A stretch of DNA of 64,000 bases, taken from contig JAIBJM010000003.1 in assembly GCA_020029535.1 (NCBI GenBank), positions 1-64,000 of the forward strand, read 5' to 3'. The notes under the pieces are model-generated. The model was not told the DNA's origin and did no database searches. It saw only the letters and a list, made by a program, of their open reading frames with translations. Positions 1 to 7,533 of the stretch are shown piece by piece. The position numbers and the translations under genes are program-made. Within the stretch, counting starts at the first letter, position 1. Each line of letters begins with the position of its first letter. The DNA comes from Gammaproteobacteria bacterium. GTDB lineage: Bacteria; Pseudomonadota; Gammaproteobacteria; Steroidobacterales; Steroidobacteraceae.

Positions 1-38
1 CACATCCTTGACAGCACCACTCCGGACAGTCCCTGATC

Positions 39-107
39 GAGCAGCTGTGACTCCGCATCGATACGGGACTTCCCGGCGACGTGATTGACGCGTTTATCCC
101 GCGCGTG
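39..107. repeat. dispersed repeat copy 1 (partner near 5358-5428)
   Basis: gagcagctgtgactccgcatcgatacgggacttcccggcgacgtgATTGACGCGTTTATCCcgCGCGTGGT. Confidence 0.7.
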
Positions 108-193
108 GTCTAGTCTAGTCAACGCGAGGACAAGTGCTCGGGCAGGCGGGGTTCATGATGGAAGCGGATATAAATTGCGCTAATAAACTGCGG

Positions 194-240
194 CATAACG
201 CCGCCATGGCCGCATTTCGGCGGCCTAAATGTGGTTATGT
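194..240. other. candidate attC recombination site (upstream of cassette A)
   Basis: Imperfect inverted repeat CATAAC-GCCGCC ... GGCGGC-ctaaatgtg-GTTATG with unpaired bases on one arm, directly before a small orphan ORF; core motifs do not fully match RYYYAAC/GTTRRRY. Confidence 0.45.
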
Positions 241-255
241 GTCACTGAAGGATGT

Positions 256-672
256 ATGAAATACGATGACGCGAGTTGGCACTCAGGCGGCAATTTTCCA
301 GCCGGTTCGCCTCCGGAGTACGGCGGTACACACATTGCATTATTCCTGCGTTGGTGCTTCTCCAAAGGCTGGGTGGGAGAGCTTCATCGCTCCGAGGAGC
401 CCCACGATACACAGCGACTAGTCGAGGGAAAGATGTCGGCCGTCGAGTACTTCTTCATGTACTGCGACGGTAAGCTGACCAGCGAAGACTTTGACGAAAC
501 TGGAAAAGATTTCGCCGAGAAATACTATGGCGACGACGGTCTCTATTTGGACGACTATGCTGAACATTTCGGAGATCTAATGTACGTTGCGCCGGAGAGC
601 GCACACGACTTCTCCAAGTTCTCTTCAATGCTTGAGGGTCGGTTAGAGAGTGGAATTCTCACCAAGAAGTGA
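256..672 (+). CDS. hypothetical cassette-borne protein (DUF7832-like, begins MKYDDASWHSGG)
   Basis: ORF track 229..672; internal ATG at 256 gives the family-like N-terminus MKYDDASW; family name from memory. Confidence 0.55.
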   Translation: MKYDDASWHSGGNFPAGSPPEYGGTHIALFLRWCFSKGWVGELHRSEEPHDTQRLVEGKMSAVEYFFMYCDGKLTSEDFDETGKDFAEKYYGDDGLYLDDYAEHFGDLMYVAPESAHDFSKFSSMLEGRLESGILTKK

Positions 673-700
673 CCCAGTGCCCACGTCAAACACGCTGACA

Positions 701-758
701 CATAACAAGCCCATGCACGCGACGTGCGAAACGCACGCGCGTGATGGGCGGCGTTGAG
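701..758. other. attC-like site, interrupted at its core by the IS element
   Basis: cataac-aagcccatGcacgcg-acgtgcgaaacgcacg-cgcgtgatgggc-ggcgttg: arms GCCCAT(G)CACGCG / CGCGTGATGGGC pair with one extrahelical G, inner CGTGC/GCACG hairpin. Confidence 0.6.
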
Positions 759-2532
759 CCTGTAGAAAAACCCTTGATTGCGGCCACGGGATGAGATGTG
801 ATCGCTGGGAATGAGCTGCGGAGCGGCTTAAGCGGGGAGAGGCGATGGCGAAGTACAAACACTACGACTACCGCCAGACAAAGCTGCTGCCGATCCGGTT
901 TGATCGACAGATTCTTGCCGGGACGTTCGAGTACACGCTCAACGAGCTGATCGATGATCACGTCGATCTGTCGGTGTTCGAGGATCGGTACCGGAACGAT
1001 GACGGGGGCGCACCGGCCTACGATCCGGCGATTCTGCTGAAGATCATCCTGTTCGCCTATTCCAAGGGGATCACCTCCAGCCGCCAGATCGAGCAGCTGT
1101 GTCGGGAGAACGTCATCTGCATGGCGCTATCGGCCGATACGGCGCCGCACTTCACGACGATCGCGCACTTTGTTTCGACCTTGTCGGCCGAGATCACCGC
1201 GATCTTCCGCAACGTGCTGCTGGTGTGTGAGGAAGCGGGCCTGATCGGCAAGGAGATGTTTGCGGTGGATGGGGTCAAGCTGCCCTCCAACGCCGCGCGC
1301 GAGTGGAGCGGCACGCAGGCGGAGTATTCGAAGAAGATCGAGAAGATGGAGCGGGCGGTCAGCCGGCTTTTGGCCACCCACCGTCAGCACGATGCCGCCC
1401 CCGAAGATCCGAAGATCAGCCAAGCGCGCGCGCAACAGATCCAGACGCTGAATGCCGCCATCGACAAAGTCCGGGGGTTCCTTCAAGGGCACGGCGACAA
1501 AGTCGGGCCTTCAGGGCGGGTGAGAAAGAGCAACATCACCGATAACGAGTCGGCCAAGATGCCCAGCAGTAAAGGCGTGATTCAGGGCTACGACGGACTG
1601 GCCATGGTGGATGGCCAGCACCAGATCGTTGTGCACGCGGAAGCGTTCGGCGAGGGCCAGGAACATGGGTTGTTCATCCCGATGATCGAAGGCACGCGAG
1701 CGCATCTGGAAGCGATTGACTCAAAGAGCAATGCCCTCGCCCACAGCACCATCCTCGCTGATGCCGGTTTCTGCAGCGAAGCCAATGTCAGATATCTGGC
1801 TGAACAGCGGATCGAGGGCTACATCGCCGATGGCCTGTTCAGGAAGCGCGATCCCAGATTCAAAGACGCCGCTCGATACAGGCCCACCAGCGAGTGGGCC
1901 CCGCATGCCAAGCCGAAGCGGGACCTCTTGTTCCAGCCCAAGGACTTCCAGCTGGCGAAAGACCGCTCGCACTGCATTTGTCCGGCAGGTACCCGACTGT
2001 ACAAGAGCGGACGCGCATTGAACCTGCGCGGTTTTGAGGCGATCAAGTTCAAAGGCACAAAGGGTGGCTGTGCTCCTTGCGTGCTACGCGCTCAGTGTTT
2101 GCGCCATCCTGACCGCACACCGATCCGTCAGGTCGCGTTCTTCGTGGGCCGTGCCCAAGGCAAGCCTGAAACCGACTGCGCGAGGATGAAACGGAAGATC
2201 GATTCCGAAGCAGGCCGGTACGCGTATAGCCGAAGACTCGGAATCGTCGAGCCGGTGTTTGCGAACATCCGGCACACGCATCGTCTCAATCGATTCACCC
2301 TCAGAGGCCGAACGAAGGTGAACGCGCAGTGGATGCTGTACTGCCTGGTGCACAACATTGGGAAGATTCAGCGGTATGGGCGCAGCGAGCACGGCGATTT
2401 GAAGAGCAGGCGGAGCGCGGCATGAGACCACAACGACCATCGGGTACATCGGACCGATTTTCCATGACCTTCACCGAAAACCTCTGGAAAGCCTGCACCG
2501 CTCGGCCGCAAAACCGGGTTTTTCTACAGGCT
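757..2532 (+). mobile_element. IS1182-family-like insertion sequence
   Basis: Terminal inverted repeats AGCCTGTAGAAAAACCCttgattGCGGCC (757-) and CGGCCGCaaaaccGGGTTTTTCTACAGGCT (-2532) flank the transposase; 5-bp direct repeat CGTTG at 752-756 and 2533-2537. Confidence 0.85.
845..2425 (+). CDS. IS1182-family transposase
   Basis: 526 aa ORF, MAKYKHYDYRQTKLLPIRFDRQILAGTFEYTLNELID...; DDE-type IS5-superfamily/IS1182-like architecture. Confidence 0.88.
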   Translation: MAKYKHYDYRQTKLLPIRFDRQILAGTFEYTLNELIDDHVDLSVFEDRYRNDDGGAPAYDPAILLKIILFAYSKGITSSRQIEQLCRENVICMALSADTAPHFTTIAHFVSTLSAEITAIFRNVLLVCEEAGLIGKEMFAVDGVKLPSNAAREWSGTQAEYSKKIEKMERAVSRLLATHRQHDAAPEDPKISQARAQQIQTLNAAIDKVRGFLQGHGDKVGPSGRVRKSNITDNESAKMPSSKGVIQGYDGLAMVDGQHQIVVHAEAFGEGQEHGLFIPMIEGTRAHLEAIDSKSNALAHSTILADAGFCSEANVRYLAEQRIEGYIADGLFRKRDPRFKDAARYRPTSEWAPHAKPKRDLLFQPKDFQLAKDRSHCICPAGTRLYKSGRALNLRGFEAIKFKGTKGGCAPCVLRAQCLRHPDRTPIRQVAFFVGRAQGKPETDCARMKRKIDSEAGRYAYSRRLGIVEPVFANIRHTHRLNRFTLRGRTKVNAQWMLYCLVHNIGKIQRYGRSEHGDLKSRRSAA

Positions 2533-2564
2533 CGTTGGGCGACATTGCCAAACAAGGAGAGCGC

Positions 2565-3191
2565 ATGTCTGAACCATTGAGACTAGTCCAGAGGTCCATT
2601 TTCCTGCCGACACTCTCAGTAGAGGCTACGGCAGACGGTAGACTTGTGCTTAGTTCCTCTGGGCTGTTTCGCAGCTGGAGCCAAACCTACTCACTCGACG
2701 AGATCGATCCGACGCCTATCCATGAACGGGCGTTCGCGGCTGGATGGGCGGTTGGCGCGGCAGCCGCAGTTTTGGTATGGGTATTTGCGATCTGGGCAGC
2801 CATGAAGGAAGGTGGAACGCCTGCCGGGCTATGGTTCACTTTCGGGTTTCTTAGCCTTATTGCGTTCGCACTGACGCTAAATGCGGTTCGGCTGTCTCCA
2901 AATATCTATGCTTATCGCTCGTCGCGTGCACATGCAGTTCTATTTGCTCTCCGTCGCAACAGTCCATCCGGTGCCGCTGTAGATTCTTTTGTCTCGTCAT
3001 TGGCAAAGCTCATAGGAACCTACAGGAACCCGCCGGGACTCACCACCGCGCAGCTCGCCGAACACCATCGTAAGGCACTCCAATACCTGTTGGAGAATCA
3101 GGTGTTGAGCCAGTCTGAGGTGGATACTGCTCTGAAGCGCCTGGAAGAAAAGCACAAGAGCGGCGTGGTTCTCGAGCTGATCAAGAAATGA
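2565..3191 (+). CDS. hypothetical membrane protein (cassette B)
   Basis: ORF track 2535..3191; ATG at 2565 (MSEPLRLVQRSIFLPTLSVEA); hydrophobic segments AAGWAVGAAAAVLVWVFAIWAAM and LWFTFGFLSLIAFALTL. Confidence 0.6.
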   Translation: MSEPLRLVQRSIFLPTLSVEATADGRLVLSSSGLFRSWSQTYSLDEIDPTPIHERAFAAGWAVGAAAAVLVWVFAIWAAMKEGGTPAGLWFTFGFLSLIAFALTLNAVRLSPNIYAYRSSRAHAVLFALRRNSPSGAAVDSFVSSLAKLIGTYRNPPGLTTAQLAEHHRKALQYLLENQVLSQSEVDTALKRLEEKHKSGVVLELIKK

Positions 3192-3245
3192 CACCCCACA
3201 ATCTCATGCAGCGAGCCGAGACACATAAAGTGCATGGCCGCGGGC

Positions 3246-3315
3246 GCTCAATCTCTCTGCAGTTAGCCTTGCTGGTCGCGATGGGCTTCGCCGCTTATCG
3301 CCAGTGGCGTTAGAG
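3246..3315. other. possible attC site (weak)
   Basis: GCTCAAT (6/7 to RYYYAAC) ... gccgcttatcgccagtggcGTTAGAG; right half resembles attC 3' halves, left arm weak. Confidence 0.35.
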
Positions 3316-3448
3316 CGCAAGGGAGTATCCGGCGTACACCGAGCCACTTCACCTGGCCTTCAAGGCAATCGGTATAGAAGTCATTGGCGTTGACGGAAAA
3401 GACATCGCGCGTCCAGGCCAAGTCAAGGTTCACGTTGGCGCAAAGTGA
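3314..3448 (+). pseudogene. start-less coding remnant SAREYPAYTEPLHLAFKAIGIEVIGVDGKDIARPGQVKVHVGAK*
   Basis: Open frame beginning just after the attC-like core with no ATG and a protein-like composition. Confidence 0.35.
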
Positions 3449-3461
3449 GTGGAGCGGTGAA

Positions 3462-3563
3462 ACCCAACCAGTCAAGCAATCGGACAAACAACGGCGGTCA
3501 ACGGTTGCGTGTTTTTTCCTACGCCGTGCCGCCGTTGTTTGCCGCTTATCTCCAACGTTTTGA
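3462..3563. other. attC-like site
   Basis: ACCCAAC (exact RYYYAAC) at 3462-3468; 13-bp perfect inverted repeat CAAACAACGGCGG (3485-3497)/CCGCCGTTGTTTG (3529-3541); 3' half gccgcttatctccaacGTT as in classical 59-be sites. Confidence 0.65.
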
Positions 3564-3566
3564 ATC

Positions 3567-4103
3567 ATGAAAAGATATCTCCTGCTCGTTGTCGCTTGGT
3601 TCACTGTGGGAAGCGCGGTTGCTCAGAATTCGGACGCGCAGCGGCGCACTTCCTATCGGGCCAAAATGGAAAGGCTCTGGGCAATCGAAAAGCGGATCAA
3701 CGAAACACGCCCTCAACGCCGGGATGCTCCTTTACGTCAAGAGAACATCAGGGATGAAGAGGTGCGAGAGATCCTAGGAGCAGCACGGGGTATCGTTCCA
3801 GAAGCTATCGTGAACATCTCTGGAGTTGTGACTGGATGCCCTTGCGAAGAGGGGCCGACCTGCTCAGATCAGGTCTGGATCTTGGCTTCCACTGCAGAGA
3901 AAACGCTCGGACTGCAACTTTCCAAGATCGGGAATGCGTGGACAATCGGGCTCATTCAGCGTTGGTGGTTCGAGTATGAGGCGCTGCAGACACGCCGCAC
4001 CACCTTCCGCTCGTATTCAGAGTACCGCGATGCTGAGAATACATTGACGGAGAAATTTCCGATGTGCGCCGCGGCCTCGGAGAAGGCAAAGGGCTCGCGA
4101 TGA
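3567..4103 (+). CDS. hypothetical secreted protein (cassette C)
   Basis: 178 aa ORF with signal-peptide-like N-terminus MKRYLLLVVAWFTVGSAVAQ, starting directly after an attC-like site. Confidence 0.65.
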   Translation: MKRYLLLVVAWFTVGSAVAQNSDAQRRTSYRAKMERLWAIEKRINETRPQRRDAPLRQENIRDEEVREILGAARGIVPEAIVNISGVVTGCPCEEGPTCSDQVWILASTAEKTLGLQLSKIGNAWTIGLIQRWWFEYEALQTRRTTFRSYSEYRDAENTLTEKFPMCAAASEKAKGSR

Positions 4104-4114
4104 CGGCAGAGTCA

Positions 4115-4179
4115 GTTCAACAATGCGTTGCAGCGGATCGCCACGAAGACGCGGCGCCCTCTCAATGCTGGTGTTGGAC
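4115..4179. other. attC site candidate (best core match)
   Basis: GTTCAAC (exact RYYYAAC, 4115-4121) and GTTGGAC (exact GTTRRRY, 4173-4179), 65 bp, between a stop codon (4103) and the next gene start. Confidence 0.65.
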
Positions 4180-4188
4180 GTCAAAGCC

Positions 4189-4818
4189 GTGACAGGAATC
4201 CATGACTTCGGCCTGTTCGTTATGACCGGTATTCTGCTGAACATCACACCGGGTCAGGACACTGTCTACATCATCGGTCGCACTGCTGCTCATGGGCGAA
4301 CGATTGGCATTGCCTCGGCTCTTGGCATTAGCACCGGCGGCTTGATCCACACTGCGGCTGCAGCACTCGGCTTGTCTGTGATCATCAGCGCTTCCGCAAC
4401 AGCATTCGGCGCACTCAAGTTTGTTGGCGCTGCCTATCTCATCTATTTGGGCATCGGCTTGCTTCGTGCCAGGAAGTCTTCATCTGGCCTCCCCGCGCCC
4501 GGGATGGACGTCAGAGCCATGGCGGCTTTCCGGCAAGGCGTACTTACCAATGTCACAAACCCAAAGGTGGCTTTGTTCTTTCTGGCCTTCCTGCCTCAAT
4601 TCATTAGCCCGGAAAGCCCGTCGAAGGTCATCCCCTTCTTGCTTCTTGGCTTGACATTCGTGGCTACCGGCACGGTTTGGTGCGTCATTCTGGCGTTCGC
4701 AGCGGACTACTTTCGCAACGTTTTTGCCAGATCAGCGTGGTCCACCTCTGTGCTCTCACGTGCGTGCGGCGCACTGTTCATTGCGCTTGGCCTGCGTCTG
4801 GCGATGACCAAACCATAA
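4189..4818 (+). CDS. LysE/RhtB family amino-acid exporter (cassette D)
   Basis: GIHDFGLFVMTGILLNITPGQDTVYIIGRTAAHGRTIGIASALGISTGGLIHTAAAALGLS; start assigned to GTG 4189 because upstream ATGs lie inside the attC candidate. Confidence 0.85.
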   Translation: MTGIHDFGLFVMTGILLNITPGQDTVYIIGRTAAHGRTIGIASALGISTGGLIHTAAAALGLSVIISASATAFGALKFVGAAYLIYLGIGLLRARKSSSGLPAPGMDVRAMAAFRQGVLTNVTNPKVALFFLAFLPQFISPESPSKVIPFLLLGLTFVATGTVWCVILAFAADYFRNVFARSAWSTSVLSRACGALFIALGLRLAMTKP

Positions 4819-5019
4819 CGTAAGATTGCACTGAACACCGCGTCCATCGCCATTGCTGGGGGGCGGTGGCGATGCGGTATGAGCCGGGACGGTAGCTGAT
4901 AGTCCCTTACACTTCGGCATTGCCAGCCACTGCTTCCGAAAGCATTGGGCCGCCTCGGCTCAAACGTTCGCTGAAGGGCTGACTTGAACCGGCTCGACGG
5001 TTGGGCGCAAGTAACGCGC

Positions 5020-5238
5020 ATGACTCAAAACGTCGTCACTACCTCGCCAGACGTAATGAGCGGAACGCCCGTCTTTCCGGGTACTCGCGTGCCCGTGCAA
5101 ACGTTGCTGGATTACCTTGAGGTTGGCGACACAATCGACGACTTTCTGGTCGGATTTCCCAGCGTCTCTCGCGAAAAGGTTGTGGCATTCCTGGTCACGC
5201 AGTCTCGACCGTCGCAGCCAAAGGCTGGACCGGCATGA
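5020..5238 (+). CDS. DUF433 domain-containing protein (antitoxin-type)
   Basis: MTQNVVTTSPDVMSGTPVFPGTRVPVQTLLDYLEVGDTIDDFLVGFPSVSREKVVAFL, canonical DUF433. Confidence 0.85.
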   Translation: MTQNVVTTSPDVMSGTPVFPGTRVPVQTLLDYLEVGDTIDDFLVGFPSVSREKVVAFLVTQSRPSQPKAGPA

Positions 5239-5369
5239 CGGTCGACCGCAAGCTGTCATTCCAGCAGCACCTGCCGAAATACGACATCGCAGTGATACTG
5301 GTCATCTCAAGGTGGAACCGCATCGAAGACCTGATTGGCCTGATTCCAGAATTGCTTGAGAAGCTGTGA
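5235..5369 (+). pseudogene. N-terminally truncated DUF5615/PIN-like toxin remnant
   Basis: Overlaps the antitoxin stop (ATGA); 44 aa MTVDRKLSFQQHLPKYDIAVILVISRWNRIEDLIGLIPELLEKL resembles only the C-terminal half of DUF5615 proteins. Confidence 0.55.
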
Positions 5370-5428
5370 CTGCGCGTTCACACGGTACTTCCTGGTGCCG
5401 CAATTGACGCGTTTATCCACGCGTGGTT
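5358..5428. repeat. dispersed repeat copy 2 (partner near 39-107)
   Basis: gagaagctgtgactgcgcgttcacacggtacttcctggtgccgcaATTGACGCGTTTATCCaCGCGTGGT. Confidence 0.7.
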
Positions 5429-5593
5429 TCCGGTTTGCGATCGGCTCGAGGGCTCACCCAGCGCACTCGGCCAAGCCCTGTGCCTGTTACATCCCGGCCG
5501 TGTCGATGCAAGCGAACTTATTGGTCAGATGGGTGTTATTCGACGAAAAGACCGGATTTGAGTCGCGGCGTATACTCGGCTGCGAGGTGATCT

Positions 5594-5794
5594 ATGCGCA
5601 AAATCGAGGAAATTGAGGAGCAGATCAAGAAGCTGTCCAGCAAGGAGTTTGCAGAACTCCGCGATTGGCTTCTTGAACACGACTGGAAGGCGTGGGATGC
5701 TCAAATCGAGGTCGATGCAAAATCCGGAAAACTGGATCGACTCGTTTCCGAAGCAAAGACCGAATATGAGTCCGGTGGAACCCGGAAACTTTGA
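5594..5794 (+). CDS. small antitoxin-like protein
   Basis: 66 aa MRKIEEIEEQIKKLSSKEFAELRDWLLEHDWKAWDAQIEVDAKSGKLDRLV..., overlaps the toxin-like ORF start. Confidence 0.65.
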   Translation: MRKIEEIEEQIKKLSSKEFAELRDWLLEHDWKAWDAQIEVDAKSGKLDRLVSEAKTEYESGGTRKL

Positions 5795-6045
5795 AGCACT
5801 ACGCGTCAAGCAGGTTTTGGGCTTTGCACGACGCGCTGCCTCCGGAGGTACGAGCGGTGGCAGACAAGAACTATGCGCTGCTTCGCACGAACCCGCACCA
5901 CCCATCCCTGCATTTCAAGCGCATCGGCAATCTCTGGTCAGTTCGCGCGGGCATTCATCATCGTGCGCTCGGCACAGAAGTGCCCGACGGCATCATGTGG
6001 GTATGGATAGGCACACACGGTGAGTACGACAAAATCATCAAATAG
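5791..6045 (+). CDS. RelE/ParE-superfamily-like toxin
   Basis: 84 aa, FWALHDALPPEVRAVADKNYALLRTNPHHPSLHFKRIGNLWSVRAGIHHRALG...WVWIGTHGEYDKII; TTG start overlapping the antitoxin stop. Confidence 0.7.
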   Translation: MKHYASSRFWALHDALPPEVRAVADKNYALLRTNPHHPSLHFKRIGNLWSVRAGIHHRALGTEVPDGIMWVWIGTHGEYDKIIK

Positions 6046-6099
6046 CACATTTTTCAGCCGTTGATACATGGCCACTCACGGCGATGGAGAAGAGCACAC

Positions 6100-6172
6100 A
6101 TGAACTACAAAGGCAGCTGCCATTGCGGCAGAGTCGCATTTTAGGTCGAAGGCGAAATCAAGGGAGCGATGG
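6100..6172 (+). pseudogene. fragment of a GFA (glutathione-dependent formaldehyde-activating)/Mss4-like gene
   Basis: MNYKGSCHCGRVAF*VEGEIKGAMAR: CHCGxVxF(E)VEG signature with in-frame TAG at 6142-6144 and loss of similarity by ~6172. Confidence 0.55.
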
Positions 6173-6177
6173 CCCGG

Positions 6178-7533
6178 TTACTGTTCGAGCCTGCGACGGT
6201 GCATCATGCTGATGCGTGCAGCAGTGATCTCGCGCGCCACGCGCTCCCCCGACCGTAGCGCACCGGTCACCGTCGCGGCTTCTTCCTCATCGGTGGCCTC
6301 ACCGGCAAAGAACAGCGTGTCCTGCAGAGACTCCGCCAATTGACGGCGCGCATCGGCGCCACCGGCCACGATATAGCTGTAGGCACCACGCGCGAATGCA
6401 TCGCGCTGCCAGTCGTGCACCAGCGCCAGATCCAGTTCGGCCGCCACATCGACGCGGCCGCTGAACACGGCGCTCAAGTCCTGCAGCGCCTGACCAACCA
6501 TGCCGGCCTGATCGAACTCGGCCGACAGCCGCGCTGCGCGCGGGCCACCGGCCCAGGCGCACAGCAGCGGCACCCGCACCGGCGCCTGGGTCCAGAAGGT
6601 GGGAAACAGATGTTCGTGACCGAGATGGAAGAAGGTGGCATCGCGATAACGGCCATCGTCCAATTCTTCCCAGAAGGCGCGGCGGAACTTCAGCAGCAGT
6701 TTGATTACCGGGCCTGAGGCCAGGCCTCGCAGCGCCGATTGTTTGCTGTCCAGCGGCGGATCGAAGCGCAGCGCATCTGCACCGCCCTCCCTTGAAGCCT
6801 GGAGCACGCCCAGCGGCAGTGCGACTACCGCCTGAGGCGCCTGCACGATCACTTCTCGGCCCTGCGACTCGGCGCGCACCTGTACCGAGCCGTGCGACCA
6901 GCGGACCTCGCGCACCACAGTCTGCAATTGCAGCCGCACGCGATCGACCGGCAACGCGCCGCTCAGCGCGCGCAACAAACTGGCGTAGCCGCCATCCGGC
7001 CGGCCTTGCGGCGCGTCGGTCATCATCTCACCGGTCCATTCCTCGACGATGGCGCGCGCCGAGATGCGTGACGGCTCCGCCGCATCGAAGCCCTCGGCCA
7101 TCAGGCAGATGTAGTCGCGCTGCACTGACGTCAGCTTGTCGCGCAGCGGCCCCTGCAGGAACTGGCTCAGCGGCATGTCATGCGTGGCCAGCGCCGCGTT
7201 CTGCTGCATCACCTGCTGGATCTGCGGGAACAGGCTGTCGCGCTGCTGCAGACTGCCGTTCTCCAACCGCCAGTGCGAATCCGGCGCATCGATGCGCGCA
7301 CTGCCCGCACGCGCCAGCCATTCCACATTGGCCGGCGCATGACCATGAATGAACTCTGCACCCAGCTCCAGCGGCGCATCGATGCCGGCGTCCTGCCGCG
7401 TGAAGATGCGCCCGCCGATGCGATCCCGCGCCTCCAGCAGCAGCACCGAGCGACCGGCCTGCGCCAGATGCGCCGCGGCGGAGAGGCCCGCGGCACCGGC
7501 GCCGAGGATGATGACGTCAGGATTGGAAGGCAT
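6178..7533 (-). CDS. FAD-dependent amine oxidase (flavin monoamine oxidase family)
   Basis: MPSNPDVIILGAGAAGLSAAAHLAQAGRSVLLLEARDRIGGRIFT; C-terminal LFFAGEATDEEEAATVTGALRSGERVARE. Confidence 0.88.
   Translation of the reverse strand: MPSNPDVIILGAGAAGLSAAAHLAQAGRSVLLLEARDRIGGRIFTRQDAGIDAPLELGAEFIHGHAPANVEWLARAGSARIDAPDSHWRLENGSLQQRDSLFPQIQQVMQQNAALATHDMPLSQFLQGPLRDKLTSVQRDYICLMAEGFDAAEPSRISARAIVEEWTGEMMTDAPQGRPDGGYASLLRALSGALPVDRVRLQLQTVVREVRWSHGSVQVRAESQGREVIVQAPQAVVALPLGVLQASREGGADALRFDPPLDSKQSALRGLASGPVIKLLLKFRRAFWEELDDGRYRDATFFHLGHEHLFPTFWTQAPVRVPLLCAWAGGPRAARLSAEFDQAGMVGQALQDLSAVFSGRVDVAAELDLALVHDWQRDAFARGAYSYIVAGGADARRQLAESLQDTLFFAGEATDEEEAATVTGALRSGERVAREITAARISMMHRRRLEQ

Noticed and set aside
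3263-3604. 113-aa minus-strand ORF overlapping the attC-like region
   Set aside because: Runs antisense through the attC hairpin and cassette remnants; no family resemblance.
4840-4880. Hairpin CATCGCCA...TGGCGATG downstream of lysE as another attC
   Set aside because: No convincing RYYYAAC/GTTRRRY pair at a sensible spacing; could equally be a terminator or an attC remnant, so not listed as a feature.
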